A DNA stretch of 64,000 nt from an uncultured Shinella sp. (GCF_946479415.1 NZ_CAMLFY010000004.1:1-64000); one strand, 5' to 3'. Positions 9,281 through 18,364 are shown, counted from the stretch's first letter. Numbers and translations: made by a program. The notes: generated by a model from the letters alone, not told the origin.

Positions 9281-9610
9281 TCACGCATGAAAGAACACCT
9301 CTTCCATGTTCGCCCACCATTCGCCTTCCTTGCGAGTGTCGAGCGGTGCCTGGCAGGGCATGCAGACGGCCCACCATTCCTGCGTCTTCGGGGCTGCGGC
9401 CATCTTCGCCATGTCGGCGGCGTAGTCGGCGCCGTGATATTCGAAGAACGAGAACAGCAGGTTCTCCGGCTCCTTCAGGAAGATCGAATAGTTCCTGATA
9501 TTGCAGGCCGAAATCCGCGCCAGCACTTCTGGCCAGACGGCGGCGTGCAGGCGTTTGTACTCTTCGATCTTCTCCGGCCTGACGCCGATCACCATGCCGA
9601 TGCGCTGCAT
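9281..9610 (-). CDS. L-rhamnose/L-fucose mutarotase family protein
   Basis: 109-residue member of the RhaM/YiiL family (COG3254), which interconverts the anomers of 6-deoxy-hexoses. It begins MQRIGMVIGVRPEKIEEYK and has the family pattern YSIFL, LLFSFFEYHG and the Trp pair in QEWWAVC. The family usually acts on L-rhamnose; together with the fuconate dehydratase, an L-fucose role is likely here. It lies 3 bases from the end of the second enolase-superfamily gene, clearly in the same operon. Confidence 0.9.
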   Translation of the reverse strand: MQRIGMVIGVRPEKIEEYKRLHAAVWPEVLARISACNIRNYSIFLKEPENLLFSFFEYHGADYAADMAKMAAAPKTQEWWAVCMPCQAPLDTRKEGEWWANMEEVFFHA

Positions 9611-9613
9611 GTC

Positions 9614-10732
9614 TCAGGCTCCCTTGCGGATTTCGTGCTCGAATTCGCCAATCGAGCGGGCGCGGATAGCGTCCCAGTCCCAATCGATGCCGAGGCCGGC
9701 CGTCATCGGCGCGAGCGCCATGCCGTTCTCGATCTTCAGGCGCGAGGTGGTGATGTCGTCGAGCTGCGGGATGTATTCGACATATTTGCCGTTCTGCACC
9801 GCGCAGGTCAGGCTGACATGCAGTTCCATCAGGAAATGCGGGCAGACCGGCATGTCGAAGGCCTCCGCCGCATGCGCCACCTTCAGCCAGGGCGTGATAC
9901 CGCCGATACGGCCGGCATCGACCTGCACGATGGAGCAGGCGCCCTTCTGCATATATTCGCGGAAATGGCGGATCGAATAGAGGGATTCACCGATGGCGAT
10001 CGGCGTCGCGGTGGACTGGTTGAGGCGGGTATGGCCGTCGATGTCGTCGGCCGGCAGCGGCTCCTCGATCCAGCCGAGATCGAGATCGCGCAGGCGCTCC
10101 GCCCGGCGGATTGCTTCGTCGACCGAAAAGCCCTGGTTGGCGTCCGTCATGATCTCATAGCCATCGCCGACCGCCTTACGGACCGCCGAGAGACGGGCGA
10201 CATCTTCCGACCCATGCGGCTTGCCGATCTTCACCTTCGAGCCGGTAAAGCCCTTGGATTTGGCGTCCAAAGCGTCCTCAACCAGCGCTTCGACCGGAAT
10301 ATGCAGCCATCCGCCCTCGGTCGTGTAGAGCGGGCAGCGATCCTTCGCGCCGCCGGCCAGCTTCCAGAGCGGCAGGTTCTGTTTGCGGGCGCGCAGGTCC
10401 CAGAGCGCGGTATCGATGGCAGCGAGCGCAATCGAAGTGATGGCGCCGATTGTTGTGGCGTGGGTGGCAAATTCCAGCTCATGCCAGATCGCCTCGATCC
10501 GATCCGCGTCGCGACCGATGATGCGCGGTACGAGATGATCGGCGAGCAGCCGCATAACGGAGGAGCCGCCTGTGCCGATCGTGTAGCTGTAGCCGGTGCC
10601 GACGGCGCCGTCGCTGTCGGTGATGGTGACGAGCGGCGTTTCCTGCGAAACGAAACTCTGGATGGCATCGGTGCGCTCGACCTTCGGGCGAAGGTCGACC
10701 ATTTTTAGCTCGACGCGTTCGATCTTCGCCAT
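9614..10732 (-). CDS. Mandelate racemase/muconate lactonizing enzyme-type sugar-acid dehydratase
   Basis: 372-residue enolase-superfamily protein, distinct from the fuconate dehydratase. Residues visible: KVK at 166-168, Asp197 and Asn199 in DANQGF, Glu223 in WIEEPLPADD, Glu249 in IGESLYS, and PHFLMELH from 298 with the catalytic-type His. The set is that of acid-sugar dehydratases of the MR subgroup, such as the talarate/galactarate type, but the substrate cannot be read from it. The ATG at 10732 (MAKIERVEL) lies 1 base after the stop of the ABC ATPase gene. Confidence 0.85.
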   Translation of the reverse strand: MAKIERVELKMVDLRPKVERTDAIQSFVSQETPLVTITDSDGAVGTGYSYTIGTGGSSVMRLLADHLVPRIIGRDADRIEAIWHELEFATHATTIGAITSIALAAIDTALWDLRARKQNLPLWKLAGGAKDRCPLYTTEGGWLHIPVEALVEDALDAKSKGFTGSKVKIGKPHGSEDVARLSAVRKAVGDGYEIMTDANQGFSVDEAIRRAERLRDLDLGWIEEPLPADDIDGHTRLNQSTATPIAIGESLYSIRHFREYMQKGACSIVQVDAGRIGGITPWLKVAHAAEAFDMPVCPHFLMELHVSLTCAVQNGKYVEYIPQLDDITTSRLKIENGMALAPMTAGLGIDWDWDAIRARSIGEFEHEIRKGA

Positions 10733-10733
10733 G

Positions 10734-11831
10734 TCAGCCTCGGAGCGTGCGGCCGCTTTCGCGGTCGAAGAGATGGGCCTGGGACAGGTCGAAGCAGAAG
10801 GGCAGCGCCCCGCCCGGCGCAAGACGCCGCGGGTTCAGCATGCGGCCGACCCATTCGGCACCGGCAAAATCGGAGAAAACCAGCGTTTCGTTGCCAAGCG
10901 GCTCGGTCAGGATGACGCGCAGGTCCTGCCTGTGCACATCGGCGTCCTCGCCGGAATGAATGCCGTGGCCGGCAGGGTAGAGATCGTCCGGGCGCAGGCC
11001 GAAGGTCACCTTCTGGCCGGCCGTCACGCGGTCACGGAAGCGGGCCGGCAGCGGCAGGCGGTCGCCATTGGCGAAAACCACCTGACCGTCCGCGATCTCG
11101 GCATCCTTGAGGTTCATCGGCGGCGAACCGATGAAGCCGGCGACGAATTTCGATAGCGGACGCTGGAAGACATCCTCCGGCGTGCCGACCTGTTCGATAT
11201 AGCCATCGCGCATGATGACGATACGGTCGGCGAGCGTCATCGCCTCCACCTGGTCATGCGTGACGTAGATGACGGTCGACTGCACCTTGGCATGCAGCTT
11301 CTTGATCTCGACACGCATCTGCGTCCTGAGCTTCGCATCGAGGTTCGACAGCGGCTCGTCGAACAGGAAGACATCCGGCTGGCGCACGATGGCGCGGCCC
11401 ATGGCGACGCGCTGGCGCTGGCCGCCGGAAAGCTGCGAGGGACGGCGGTCGAGCAAGTGCGTGAGATCGAGCGTTCTCGCCGCCTCTTCCACCTGCGGGG
11501 CGATATCCTCCGGCTTCTGGCCTGCGATTTTCAGCGAGAAGCCCATGTTTTCACGCACCGTCATATGCGGATAGAGCGCGTAGGACTGGAAGACCATGGC
11601 GAGGTTGCGCGCGCGCGGCGGCAGGTCGTTGACCACGCGGCCGCCGATCTTGAGGTTGCCGCCGGAGACCGGCTCGAGGCCCGCGATCATGCGCAGCGTC
11701 GTCGACTTGCCGCAGCCGGAAGGGCCGACGAGCGCGATGAATTCGCGGTCGGCAACTTCCAGATCGATGCCGTGCACCACTTCGAGCGAGCCGTAGCGCT
11801 TCACCAGCTTTTCAAGGGAAACGGTTGCCAT
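10734..11831 (-). CDS. Sugar ABC transporter ATP-binding protein (UgpC/MsmK type)
   Basis: 365-residue ATPase that powers a CUT1-type sugar importer. Walker A is GPSGCGKST, the signature is [14 protein letters not shown] and Walker B is [11 protein letters not shown], followed by a C-terminal OB-fold regulatory domain of about 120 residues. The gene is the last transporter gene of the minus-strand operon (binding protein, two permeases, ATPase) and runs directly into the catabolic genes. Import of L-fucose or a related deoxy-sugar is inferred from the neighbours. Confidence 0.93.
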   Translation of the reverse strand: MATVSLEKLVKRYGSLEVVHGIDLEVADREFIALVGPSGCGKSTTLRMIAGLEPVSGGNLKIGGRVVNDLPPRARNLAMVFQSYALYPHMTVRENMGFSLKIAGQKPEDIAPQVEEAARTLDLTHLLDRRPSQLSGGQRQRVAMGRAIVRQPDVFLFDEPLSNLDAKLRTQMRVEIKKLHAKVQSTVIYVTHDQVEAMTLADRIVIMRDGYIEQVGTPEDVFQRPLSKFVAGFIGSPPMNLKDAEIADGQVVFANGDRLPLPARFRDRVTAGQKVTFGLRPDDLYPAGHGIHSGEDADVHRQDLRVILTEPLGNETLVFSDFAGAEWVGRMLNPRRLAPGGALPFCFDLSQAHLFDRESGRTLRG

Positions 11832-11834
11832 GGA

Positions 11835-12701
11835 TTATCCTTTGACTGCGCCGGAGGTGAGGCCGGAAACGAGATGCTTCTGCACGATGAAGGTCAGGAC
11901 GAGGGCCGGAATGATCATGATCACCGCCAGCGCGCACATGCCGCGCCAGTCGATGGTGAATTCCGACGTGTAGTCGAGCAGGCCGACCGGCAGGGTCTTG
12001 GAGGTGACGGAACGGGTGAGCTGCGAGGCGAGCGCGAACTCGTTCCACGAGGTAAGGAAAGCGAAGATGCCGGCGGATGCGATGCCGGGGCCGGCCAGCG
12101 GAAATTCCACCTGCCAGAAGGCCTGCCAGCGCGTGCAGCCGTCGATCTGCGCGGCCTCGGCAAGATCCTTCGGCACCTGCCGGAAGAAGCCGTCGATCAG
12201 CCAGATGGTGAAGGGCACGTTCAGCGCCACATAGGCGGTGATCAGGCCGAAATGCGTGTCGATGATGCCGAGCTTCGAATAGACGAAGAACAGCGGCAGC
12301 GAGAGCGCGATGCCGGGAACGGTTCGCGTCAGCATCAAGCCGAGGAAGATCGACGACTTCGCCTTGAAGCGGAAGCGCGCGAAGGCATAACCGCCGGCCA
12401 TACCGATGGCGAGCGCGATCGCCGTGGAGGTGACGGAGATGATCAGCGAGTTGCGGAAATATTCGATGATCGGGATGCCGCCCTGCCCCACACCGGAAAA
12501 CATCGCGATATAGGCATCGAAGGACAGGTCCTGCGGGATCCAGACCGGCGGTTTCGCCATGATCTCGACCGTCGGGCGGAAGGAGGCGAGCACGATCCAC
12601 AGGCCAGGCAGGCAGATGACGGTCATCGCCAGGAACAGGCCGATCTTGTGGGCGGTGGAAAGGAGGAAGCCGTTGATACGGGCTTTTGCGTTCTCGTTCA
12701 T
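11835..12701 (-). CDS. Sugar ABC transporter permease (MalG type)
   Basis: 288-residue inner-membrane protein with six predicted hydrophobic spans. The cytoplasmic EAA loop reads EAAQIDGCTRWQAFWQVEFPL-like (segment EAAQIDGCTRWQAF), and the C-terminus VSGLTSGAVKG is typical of MalG-type CUT1 permeases. The start at 12701 (MNENAKARING) is preferred over upstream codons because the longer frame is Ser/Arg-rich and not permease-like. It lies 3 bases before the ATPase gene and 13 bases after the partner permease. Confidence 0.93.
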   Translation of the reverse strand: MNENAKARINGFLLSTAHKIGLFLAMTVICLPGLWIVLASFRPTVEIMAKPPVWIPQDLSFDAYIAMFSGVGQGGIPIIEYFRNSLIISVTSTAIALAIGMAGGYAFARFRFKAKSSIFLGLMLTRTVPGIALSLPLFFVYSKLGIIDTHFGLITAYVALNVPFTIWLIDGFFRQVPKDLAEAAQIDGCTRWQAFWQVEFPLAGPGIASAGIFAFLTSWNEFALASQLTRSVTSKTLPVGLLDYTSEFTIDWRGMCALAVIMIIPALVLTFIVQKHLVSGLTSGAVKG

Positions 12702-12714
12702 CTGACCACTCCCC

Positions 12715-13611
12715 TTACCATTCGGCTGCGATCTGGGTCCGCGCGGCCGAAAGCTTGCGGAAGAAATAGACGGTGAAGAGGATGGAGAGCAGGATCGCGA
12801 CATAGGCCATGGCATTGGCAAGGCCCATGCGGGCATCGGCGTAAGCCGTGCGCGAGACGAGAGTCCACAGCAGCTCCGTGCGCTTGGCCGGGCCGCCATC
12901 CGTCATGATCTTCACGATGTCATAGGCGCGCGCGACATCGAGTGAGCGGATCGTCATGGCGATATAGGCAAAGGGCATGATGAAGGGCCAGGTGACATAG
13001 CGGAACGTCTGCCACGGCGTACAGCCATCGACACGCGCCGCCTCGATCGGCTCCTTCGGCATGGCGAGCAGGCCGGCCAGGATGAGGATGGCGAAGACCG
13101 AGGTGGACGACCAGATTTCGGCGACGAGGATCGCGAAGAAGGCAAGTGACCCGTCGATCAGCCACGGAATCGCCTGATCCGTCAGGCCGAGCGATTGCAG
13201 GGCGTTGTTCACGAGGCCGATATTGTCGTTGAACATGAACTTGAACTGGAAGCCGACGAGGATCGGCGAGAACATCATGGGGAACATCATGATGGTGCGC
13301 AGCAGCCGCTGGCCGCGCGTCGCCTTCTCCACCAGCATGGCAAGGCCAAGCCCGAGCAGCATTTCGACATTGAGCGCGACCGTGAGCAGCAGCACGGTGC
13401 GACCGAAGGCCGTCCAGAACTCGATATCCGTCAGGATGCGCACATAGTTGCGGAAGCCGATCAGCGTGAAGAGCGATGCCGGCTGCGTCAGCCGGAACGG
13501 CGTGAAGCTCGAATAGAGCGACAGGATCAGCGGAATGATCACGACGGCTGCGAGCACCAGAACGGCGGGCAGCAGAAGCAGAAACGGTGCCGGTGGCCTC
13601 CAGCCTTTCAT
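12715..13611 (-). CDS. Sugar ABC transporter permease (MalF type)
   Basis: 298-residue inner-membrane permease; the start at 13611 (MKGWRPPAPFLL) has a GGAG ribosome binding site. Hydrophobic spans are clear from residue 8 onward, and the EAA loop reads IEAARVDGCTPWQTFRYV. The motif DGGPAKRTELL is common in CUT1 permeases of this position. It forms the membrane channel with the following MalG-type permease. Confidence 0.93.
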   Translation of the reverse strand: MKGWRPPAPFLLLLPAVLVLAAVVIIPLILSLYSSFTPFRLTQPASLFTLIGFRNYVRILTDIEFWTAFGRTVLLLTVALNVEMLLGLGLAMLVEKATRGQRLLRTIMMFPMMFSPILVGFQFKFMFNDNIGLVNNALQSLGLTDQAIPWLIDGSLAFFAILVAEIWSSTSVFAILILAGLLAMPKEPIEAARVDGCTPWQTFRYVTWPFIMPFAYIAMTIRSLDVARAYDIVKIMTDGGPAKRTELLWTLVSRTAYADARMGLANAMAYVAILLSILFTVYFFRKLSAARTQIAAEW

Positions 13612-13706
13612 ATCGGCTTCTCCTGTCTTCACGAATGCAAGGAAAACCACGCCTGCCGAAACCGGCGGCGTTCTCTCGTTTTCCGAAATGTCATTAAGGG
13701 TGGCAA

Positions 13707-13731
13707 GTGGCGCCGGTTTTTCCGGCGCCAC
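13707..13731 (-). promoter_or_regulatory. Intercistronic hairpin behind the sugar-binding protein gene
   Basis: Perfect 10-bp stem (GTGGCGCCGG at 13707-13716, CCGGCGCCAC at 13722-13731) with a T5 loop. It lies between the binding-protein stop at 13741 and the permease start at 13611. Such stem-loops usually protect the upstream mRNA from 3' decay, so that the binding protein is made in excess. No strong T-run follows in the minus direction, so it is not a classical terminator. Confidence 0.7.
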
Positions 13732-13740
13732 AGGTTGCTC

Positions 13741-15057
13741 TTAAAGCGAGCCCGCGTCTTCGAGGATCTGCGTCGCCTTGGCGGCGGCGGCGTCCAGCGC
13801 TTCCTTCGAAGTCTTGTCGCCGAGGATGGCGGCCTGGAGCTCCGGATAGACGGCGTTGGAGATCTCGATCCACGATGCCGTCTGCGGCACCGCGAAGGCG
13901 TGCTTTGCGGCCTCCTGGAAGGCGCTCAGGACTTCCTTGCGATAGGGATCGCTTTCAGCCTGCTGGATGTTGTATTCCCAGACGGCCGTGCGCGTAGGCA
14001 GCGGACCGGCAGCGGATTCCAGCTTCTGGCTGTCCTCGTTGGTGAGGAACCAGACGAGCGAGGCGGCCGCTTCCTTGTTGGCGCAGCTTTCCGTGACCGA
14101 GAAGCCGTGATGGCCGGACCAGCCGGTGCGCTTGCCGGAAGAGCCGGCCGGCTGCACCTTCACGCCGACATTGCCGGCGACCTTCGACGACTTCGGGTCG
14201 TTGAAGAAGCTCGCCCAGCCAGGCCAGTCGAGATTGACTGCGATGGTGCCCGAGGCGAAGCCCTGACCGAGGTCGTCCCAAAGATAGTTGGTCGTGCCGG
14301 CCGGAACGGCCTTGGCCTTATAGAGATTGACGAACCAGTCGAGCGCGCGCACGCCGGCTTCCGAATTGAAGGCGGGCTTGCCGTCGGCGTCGAGATATTC
14401 GCCGCCTTCCGCCACCAGCATTTCATAGAAGCGGCCGTTGATCGCCTCTTCCTTGCCGGCATATTGCGTGCCGTAGAAATCCGGCGGGCTGGAGAAGAAG
14501 GTCGCCTGGTCGGTGACCTGCTGCCAGGTATCCGGCGGCGTCAGGTCATAACCGTACTTATCCTTGAACGCCGCTTTCTTGGCCTCGTCCTGATAGAGGC
14601 TCTTCTGGTAGTAGAGCGCCGACACGTCGAACTGCGCGCGCGGCAGCATGACCAGCTTGCCGCCGAGCGTCGAGGACGCGATGTTGGCCGGTACGAAGGC
14701 GTCGATCTCTTCCTTCGGCAACAGTGCGGCGAGATCGGTGTAGATATCGGGATATTGCGGGGCGAAGGACGAATGGTTCGAGCCGACGCACCAGGTGATG
14801 TTGCCGGTCGCGATGTCCGACTTGATCTCCTTGTCCAGCTCGAAATGGTTCTTCTTCGAGAGAACGTTCACCTTCGCGCCGGTCGCCTTTTCCCAATCGG
14901 CGATGCGCGCATAGAGCGCCTCATACTGCTGACCGCCGATGAGCTTCGCATCGATGGTGACGCCATCGAACTTGCCCGGCAGATCGGCCGCGAGCGCAGA
15001 CCCAGCCCACGCGCAGATCACGGCACCGGCGGCAACGCCGGCTAGAAATCTCGTCAT
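13741..15057 (-). CDS. Sugar ABC transporter periplasmic binding protein
   Basis: 438 residues with a signal peptide at 1-23 (MTRFLAGVAAGAV...ALA) and a CUT1-type solute-binding fold, including motifs such as TPPDTWQQV and YLWDDLGQGFASGT. It captures the sugar in the periplasm and delivers it to the two permeases. The start at 15057 is chosen for its GGAGGAGAAG ribosome binding site and because the signal peptide starts there. It is the first gene of the sugar operon, divergent from the IclR regulator across 158 bases. Confidence 0.93.
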   Translation of the reverse strand: MTRFLAGVAAGAVICAWAGSALAADLPGKFDGVTIDAKLIGGQQYEALYARIADWEKATGAKVNVLSKKNHFELDKEIKSDIATGNITWCVGSNHSSFAPQYPDIYTDLAALLPKEEIDAFVPANIASSTLGGKLVMLPRAQFDVSALYYQKSLYQDEAKKAAFKDKYGYDLTPPDTWQQVTDQATFFSSPPDFYGTQYAGKEEAINGRFYEMLVAEGGEYLDADGKPAFNSEAGVRALDWFVNLYKAKAVPAGTTNYLWDDLGQGFASGTIAVNLDWPGWASFFNDPKSSKVAGNVGVKVQPAGSSGKRTGWSGHHGFSVTESCANKEAAASLVWFLTNEDSQKLESAAGPLPTRTAVWEYNIQQAESDPYRKEVLSAFQEAAKHAFAVPQTASWIEISNAVYPELQAAILGDKTSKEALDAAAAKATQILEDAGSL

Positions 15058-15106
15058 CTTCTCCTCCCAAGTGGCTTTTCGCCAGCCCTTACCAATAAGA
15101 GCTTCA

Positions 15107-15190
15107 TTCATATACAAACCATTTATTCATCCGTCGTCAAGCGATAACTGAAAACGTTCGATTGTCATGACTGATTTATGCGTATATGAA
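15107..15190. promoter_or_regulatory. Candidate IclR operator pair in the divergent promoter
   Basis: TTCATATAC at 15107-15115 and GTATATGAA at 15182-15190 are exact reverse complements, 66 bases apart, in the only AT-rich stretch between the sugar operon (start 15057) and the IclR gene (start 15216). This is a natural place for an autoregulating IclR protein. A single TATATGA also occurs at 18424-18430 upstream of the CoA-transferase gene. Binding is inferred, not shown. Confidence 0.45.
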
Positions 15191-15215
15191 ATTGCTTATT
15201 CACAGAGGATGGCGC

Positions 15216-16004
15216 GTGTCAGAAGACGAAAATGATCGCTACAGGGCGCCGGCCCTCGACAAGGGCCTGGATATCCTCGAACTTCTCGCCGCCGTGGATG
15301 GCGGACTGACCCAGGCGGAAATCGCCAAGCGGCTCGACCGCAGCCCGAACGAATTTTACCGGATGCTCGATCGCCTGGTGAAGCGCGGCTATGTCACCCG
15401 CATCGACGGCGACCGTTTTTCGCTCACGCTGAAACTCTTCGGCCTCGCCCAGCTGCACGCACCGGTGCGGCGCCTCGTCTCCTTCGCGGTCCCCTTGATG
15501 CGCGAGCTTGCCGAGACCTCGCGGCAGGCCAACCAGCTCGTCGTGTTCGACCGCGGCAATCCCGTCGTCATCGCCCAGCAGGAAGCGCCCGGTTACTGGG
15601 GCATTTCCATCCGCGTCGGCTCGCGCATCAGCCTGTTCGAAACCGGCTCCGGCCACGCTTTGCTTGCCTTCCGCTCGCCGCAGGAGCGCATGCGCATGAT
15701 CGCCGAAAATGTCGGTAGCGGCGGCGAGGACGGGCGCGCAACGCCGGAATTCCTGGCACGCCTCGATCTCATCCGCTCGCGCGGCTACGAGATGATGCCG
15801 AGCGCCCAGACGGCCGGCGTCATCAACCTTTCGGCTCCCGTGCTTGGCGCCGACGGCACTGCTATCGCCGCGCTCACCGTGCCCTATATCACGCTGATCA
15901 ATGCGCCGGCGGCACCTGACATCTCGACAACGATCCAGCTCCTGATGGAGGCGACCAAGACGCTGTCGGACATGGCGGGCGCCGGCTTTTCAGCCGAAGA
16001 TTGA
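15216..16004 (+). CDS. IclR-family transcriptional regulator
   Basis: 262 residues. The N-terminal winged helix-turn-helix is LTQAEIAKRLDRSPNEFYRML with the wing GYVTRIDGDRF; the rest is the IclR effector domain (LPVGS-type segment, GHALLAF, ISAPVL-like LSAPVLG). The GTG at 15216 (VSEDENDRY) has a GAGG ribosome binding site. An upstream ATG at 15186 is in frame but lies inside the candidate operator and would add ten unusual residues. It is divergent from the sugar ABC operon and probably controls it; the ligand is probably a sugar acid or keto acid of the pathway. Confidence 0.9.
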   Translation: MSEDENDRYRAPALDKGLDILELLAAVDGGLTQAEIAKRLDRSPNEFYRMLDRLVKRGYVTRIDGDRFSLTLKLFGLAQLHAPVRRLVSFAVPLMRELAETSRQANQLVVFDRGNPVVIAQQEAPGYWGISIRVGSRISLFETGSGHALLAFRSPQERMRMIAENVGSGGEDGRATPEFLARLDLIRSRGYEMMPSAQTAGVINLSAPVLGADGTAIAALTVPYITLINAPAAPDISTTIQLLMEATKTLSDMAGAGFSAED

Positions 16005-16033
16005 GGCGCCAGGCCCTAGGTTTCTTTGTTTTC

Positions 16034-16078
16034 GTTTGTCTTTTCGGGAAAACCGGTTCCCACTTTTCCCTGACAAAC
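16034..16078. terminator. Stem-loop between convergent genes
   Basis: GTTTGTC at 16034-16040 pairs with GACAAAC at 16072-16078, and GGGAAAA at 16046-16052 pairs with TTTTCCC at 16064-16070. The element fills the 75 bases between the stop of the IclR gene and the stop of the convergent gene ending at 16080. The central GGGAAAACCGGTTCCCAC is, from memory, a common rhizobial intergenic sequence. It probably terminates both transcripts. Confidence 0.6.
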
Positions 16079-16079
16079 T

Positions 16080-17216
16080 CTATCGGAAACTCTTCACGAA
16101 GAGATCGTTCAGGTCGGCAATCGCCCTGGCCGCCGGCTCGTTGCTGGTCACAGCCTGATTGATACGCTCGGACGCCGCCGCCTGAAACGGCATGTAGCCG
16201 TCATGGCGCGGCCGCAGCCAGCCGCCCTCCAGCGTCTTGCGCGTCTCCCGGTAGAAGCCGAGCGTGGCGGCATTCGCCCCGTCATCTTCCCAGCCCGCGG
16301 CATGGCCGCATTGGCCACCCGAGTGCCAGTAGCGATCAGCCTGCACTGGACCGCTGGCGATCCAATAGGCGAAGTCGATGGCCGCCGCGCGGTTTTCGGA
16401 GAAGGCCGAAACGGCAATGCCCGTGCCGCCGAGCGCCGAGCCTGTCGGCCCCGCCTCCCCGGCCACCGGCATGTCCGAAAAGGCGATGCGGTTCGCGCGG
16501 AACCCGTCCAGCGAATAGCTGACATAACCGTAGATCAGCGGCGAGACGGTGTAGGTCGAGCCTGCCTCGCCCATCCTGTCCAGCGCCGCGATCGGGTCTA
16601 TGCCGAGGCAGGCGGGATCGACCAGTGCCGCCAGTTCGCGGATCATCTCAAGAGCCTGAACGCCAATCTCCGCATCGGCGAAGGGCTGGTCCTTATCGAC
16701 CGAGCACGGACGGCCGAGATTGCCGCAGAGTGAAAACAGGCACATCAGTGAATGCGGCGGGCGCAGCGTCAGCAGCACTTCGCCGGCCTTCGCCAGATCA
16801 ACTACCTCCGCCCACGTCCGGGGCGGCGCATTCAGCCGGTCGGGCCGGTAGGCCAGCACCTGCGTGGCTGCATCGATCGGAAAGCCCCATTGCGATCCGC
16901 GCCAGTTGTAGCTCGGAAAGGACGCGCCGACGCTACCGGCCGCAAGCGCCGCAAAATCCGCCTCCCGGCCCGGCATATCGAGCGCGGCAAGGCAATTCTC
17001 CGCCGTGATCTGGCCGACATGCGGATGGTCGATCACGATGAGATCGTAGCGGCGGGCAAGCTCCTCGACGGGAAAACTTTCGAAATCCTGCAGCGAGCGC
17101 TTGTCCCATTCAACGCGCACGCCCGTCCGCTTCAGCCAATCCTCTGAGCAGGCGACCATAGGGTCGTAGCCGCGCGGATGGCTCCAGGTCATGCCCTTCA
17201 GGGTAATCCCGCTCAT
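16080..17216 (-). CDS. Solute-binding-protein-like protein without signal peptide
   Basis: 378 residues of the extracellular solute-binding protein fold (segments YDLIVIDHPHVGQI, FPIDAATQVLAYRPD and PPRTWAEVVDLAK), but the N-terminus MSGITLKGMTWSHPRGYDPM has no export signal. The ATG at 17216 overlaps the CoA-transferase stop (ATGA), so the two are translated together. No permease or ATPase is adjacent. It may be a cytoplasmic sensor or chaperone for the substrate of the CoA-transferase, or it may be exported by another route. The function is unknown. Confidence 0.75.
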   Translation of the reverse strand: MSGITLKGMTWSHPRGYDPMVACSEDWLKRTGVRVEWDKRSLQDFESFPVEELARRYDLIVIDHPHVGQITAENCLAALDMPGREADFAALAAGSVGASFPSYNWRGSQWGFPIDAATQVLAYRPDRLNAPPRTWAEVVDLAKAGEVLLTLRPPHSLMCLFSLCGNLGRPCSVDKDQPFADAEIGVQALEMIRELAALVDPACLGIDPIAALDRMGEAGSTYTVSPLIYGYVSYSLDGFRANRIAFSDMPVAGEAGPTGSALGGTGIAVSAFSENRAAAIDFAYWIASGPVQADRYWHSGGQCGHAAGWEDDGANAATLGFYRETRKTLEGGWLRPRHDGYMPFQAAASERINQAVTSNEPAARAIADLNDLFVKSFR

Positions 17217-18364
17217 GCAAATTCCTCCCGGATGCGTGCGGTATGTTCGCCGATGCGCGGCGCGGCGCGACCGCCGGCCGGTCGCGTGCCATCGACGCGG
17301 ATGGGGCAGCGGGTCGTGCCGATGGCAACATCGTCCTCGCGCGTTACCGTCTGCAGCATGTCGAGGATCTGGAAGCCTTCGCTCGTCAGAAGCTCCGGCC
17401 ATTCCAGCACCTTGGAGCACCAGATATCGGCGGGCTCGAGGATGGACAGCCAATGGTCAACCGTCTCGGTCGCAATGCGCGCCGCGATGATCTGCTTGAC
17501 CGTGTCGCGCTCGGTAAACCAGGCCTTGGCGTCGTCGCGATAGACCGCGAGCGCATCGAGACCCAGCAGGTCCTGCAACCGACCGATCGGCGTCATGGCA
17601 ATCGCGAGGTGGCCGTCCTTCGCCGGATAGACGCCGTAGGGCGCCGAAAGGTAGGCGTGGGCGCTGCGGAAGCCGGAGCGTTTCGGCCGGCGGCCGCCGT
17701 CGTTCAGATGCGTGGTCAGCACCTCGAACTGGAAATCGACGAGGCCTTCCAGGAGACTGGTCTGGATATGCGCCCCCTTGCCGGAAATACCCCGGCGCAC
17801 AAGCGCCGCCAGAATGCCCTGGCAGGTATTGGCGCCGGCCAACATGTCGGCGACCGCCAGACCGAAAGGCACCGGCCCCTGCTGCTCGTCGCCGTTCAGC
17901 CACATCAACCCCGAGCGTGCCTGCGCCAGCAAATCCTGTCCCGGCCGCATGACCCACGGGCCTTCCTCGCCATAGCCACTGATCGAGGCATAGACGATGG
18001 CCGGATTGATCGCCTTCACCGTCTCGTAGTCGAGGCCGAGCCGCTCGATGACGCCGGGCCGGAAATTCTGGATGACGACATCCGCCGAGCCGATCAGCTT
18101 GCGCAGGAAAGCCAAATCCTCGGCATTCTTCAGGTCGATGCCAAGGCTTTCCTTGCCGCGGTTGATGGCGTGGAACAGCGTCGAATCCCCACCCACCTCG
18201 GTATCGCTGAGATAGAGCCGCCGCGAAAGATCGCCGCCGTCGGGCCGCTCGATCTTGATCACCCGGGCGCCCAGATCGAGCAACCGCAGCGAACAATAGG
18301 GCCCAGACAGGAACTGGCTCATATCGATGACGGTCAGGCCGGCCAACAGTCCGTTGTCGTCCAT
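17213..18364 (-). CDS. CaiB/BaiF-family CoA-transferase
   Basis: 383-residue class III CoA-transferase. The N-terminal pattern is GLTVIDMSQFLSGPYCS with ARVIKIERPDGGD, the middle has VVIQNFRPGVIERLGLDYE and SGYGEEGPW, and the Asp in RPGQDLLAQ is the expected acyl-carrying residue. The family moves CoA between carboxylic acids. The start at 18364 (MDDNGLLAG) follows a GGGGGGAGAA ribosome binding site. It is the first gene of a two-gene operon with the solute-binding-like gene. Which acid it activates is unknown. Confidence 0.88.
   Translation of the reverse strand: MDDNGLLAGLTVIDMSQFLSGPYCSLRLLDLGARVIKIERPDGGDLSRRLYLSDTEVGGDSTLFHAINRGKESLGIDLKNAEDLAFLRKLIGSADVVIQNFRPGVIERLGLDYETVKAINPAIVYASISGYGEEGPWVMRPGQDLLAQARSGLMWLNGDEQQGPVPFGLAVADMLAGANTCQGILAALVRRGISGKGAHIQTSLLEGLVDFQFEVLTTHLNDGGRRPKRSGFRSAHAYLSAPYGVYPAKDGHLAIAMTPIGRLQDLLGLDALAVYRDDAKAWFTERDTVKQIIAARIATETVDHWLSILEPADIWCSKVLEWPELLTSEGFQILDMLQTVTREDDVAIGTTRCPIRVDGTRPAGGRAAPRIGEHTARIREEFA

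Noticed and set aside
13195..15045. Plus-strand open frame of 616 codons
   Set aside because: Antisense to the sugar-binding protein and permease genes; no recognisable protein.
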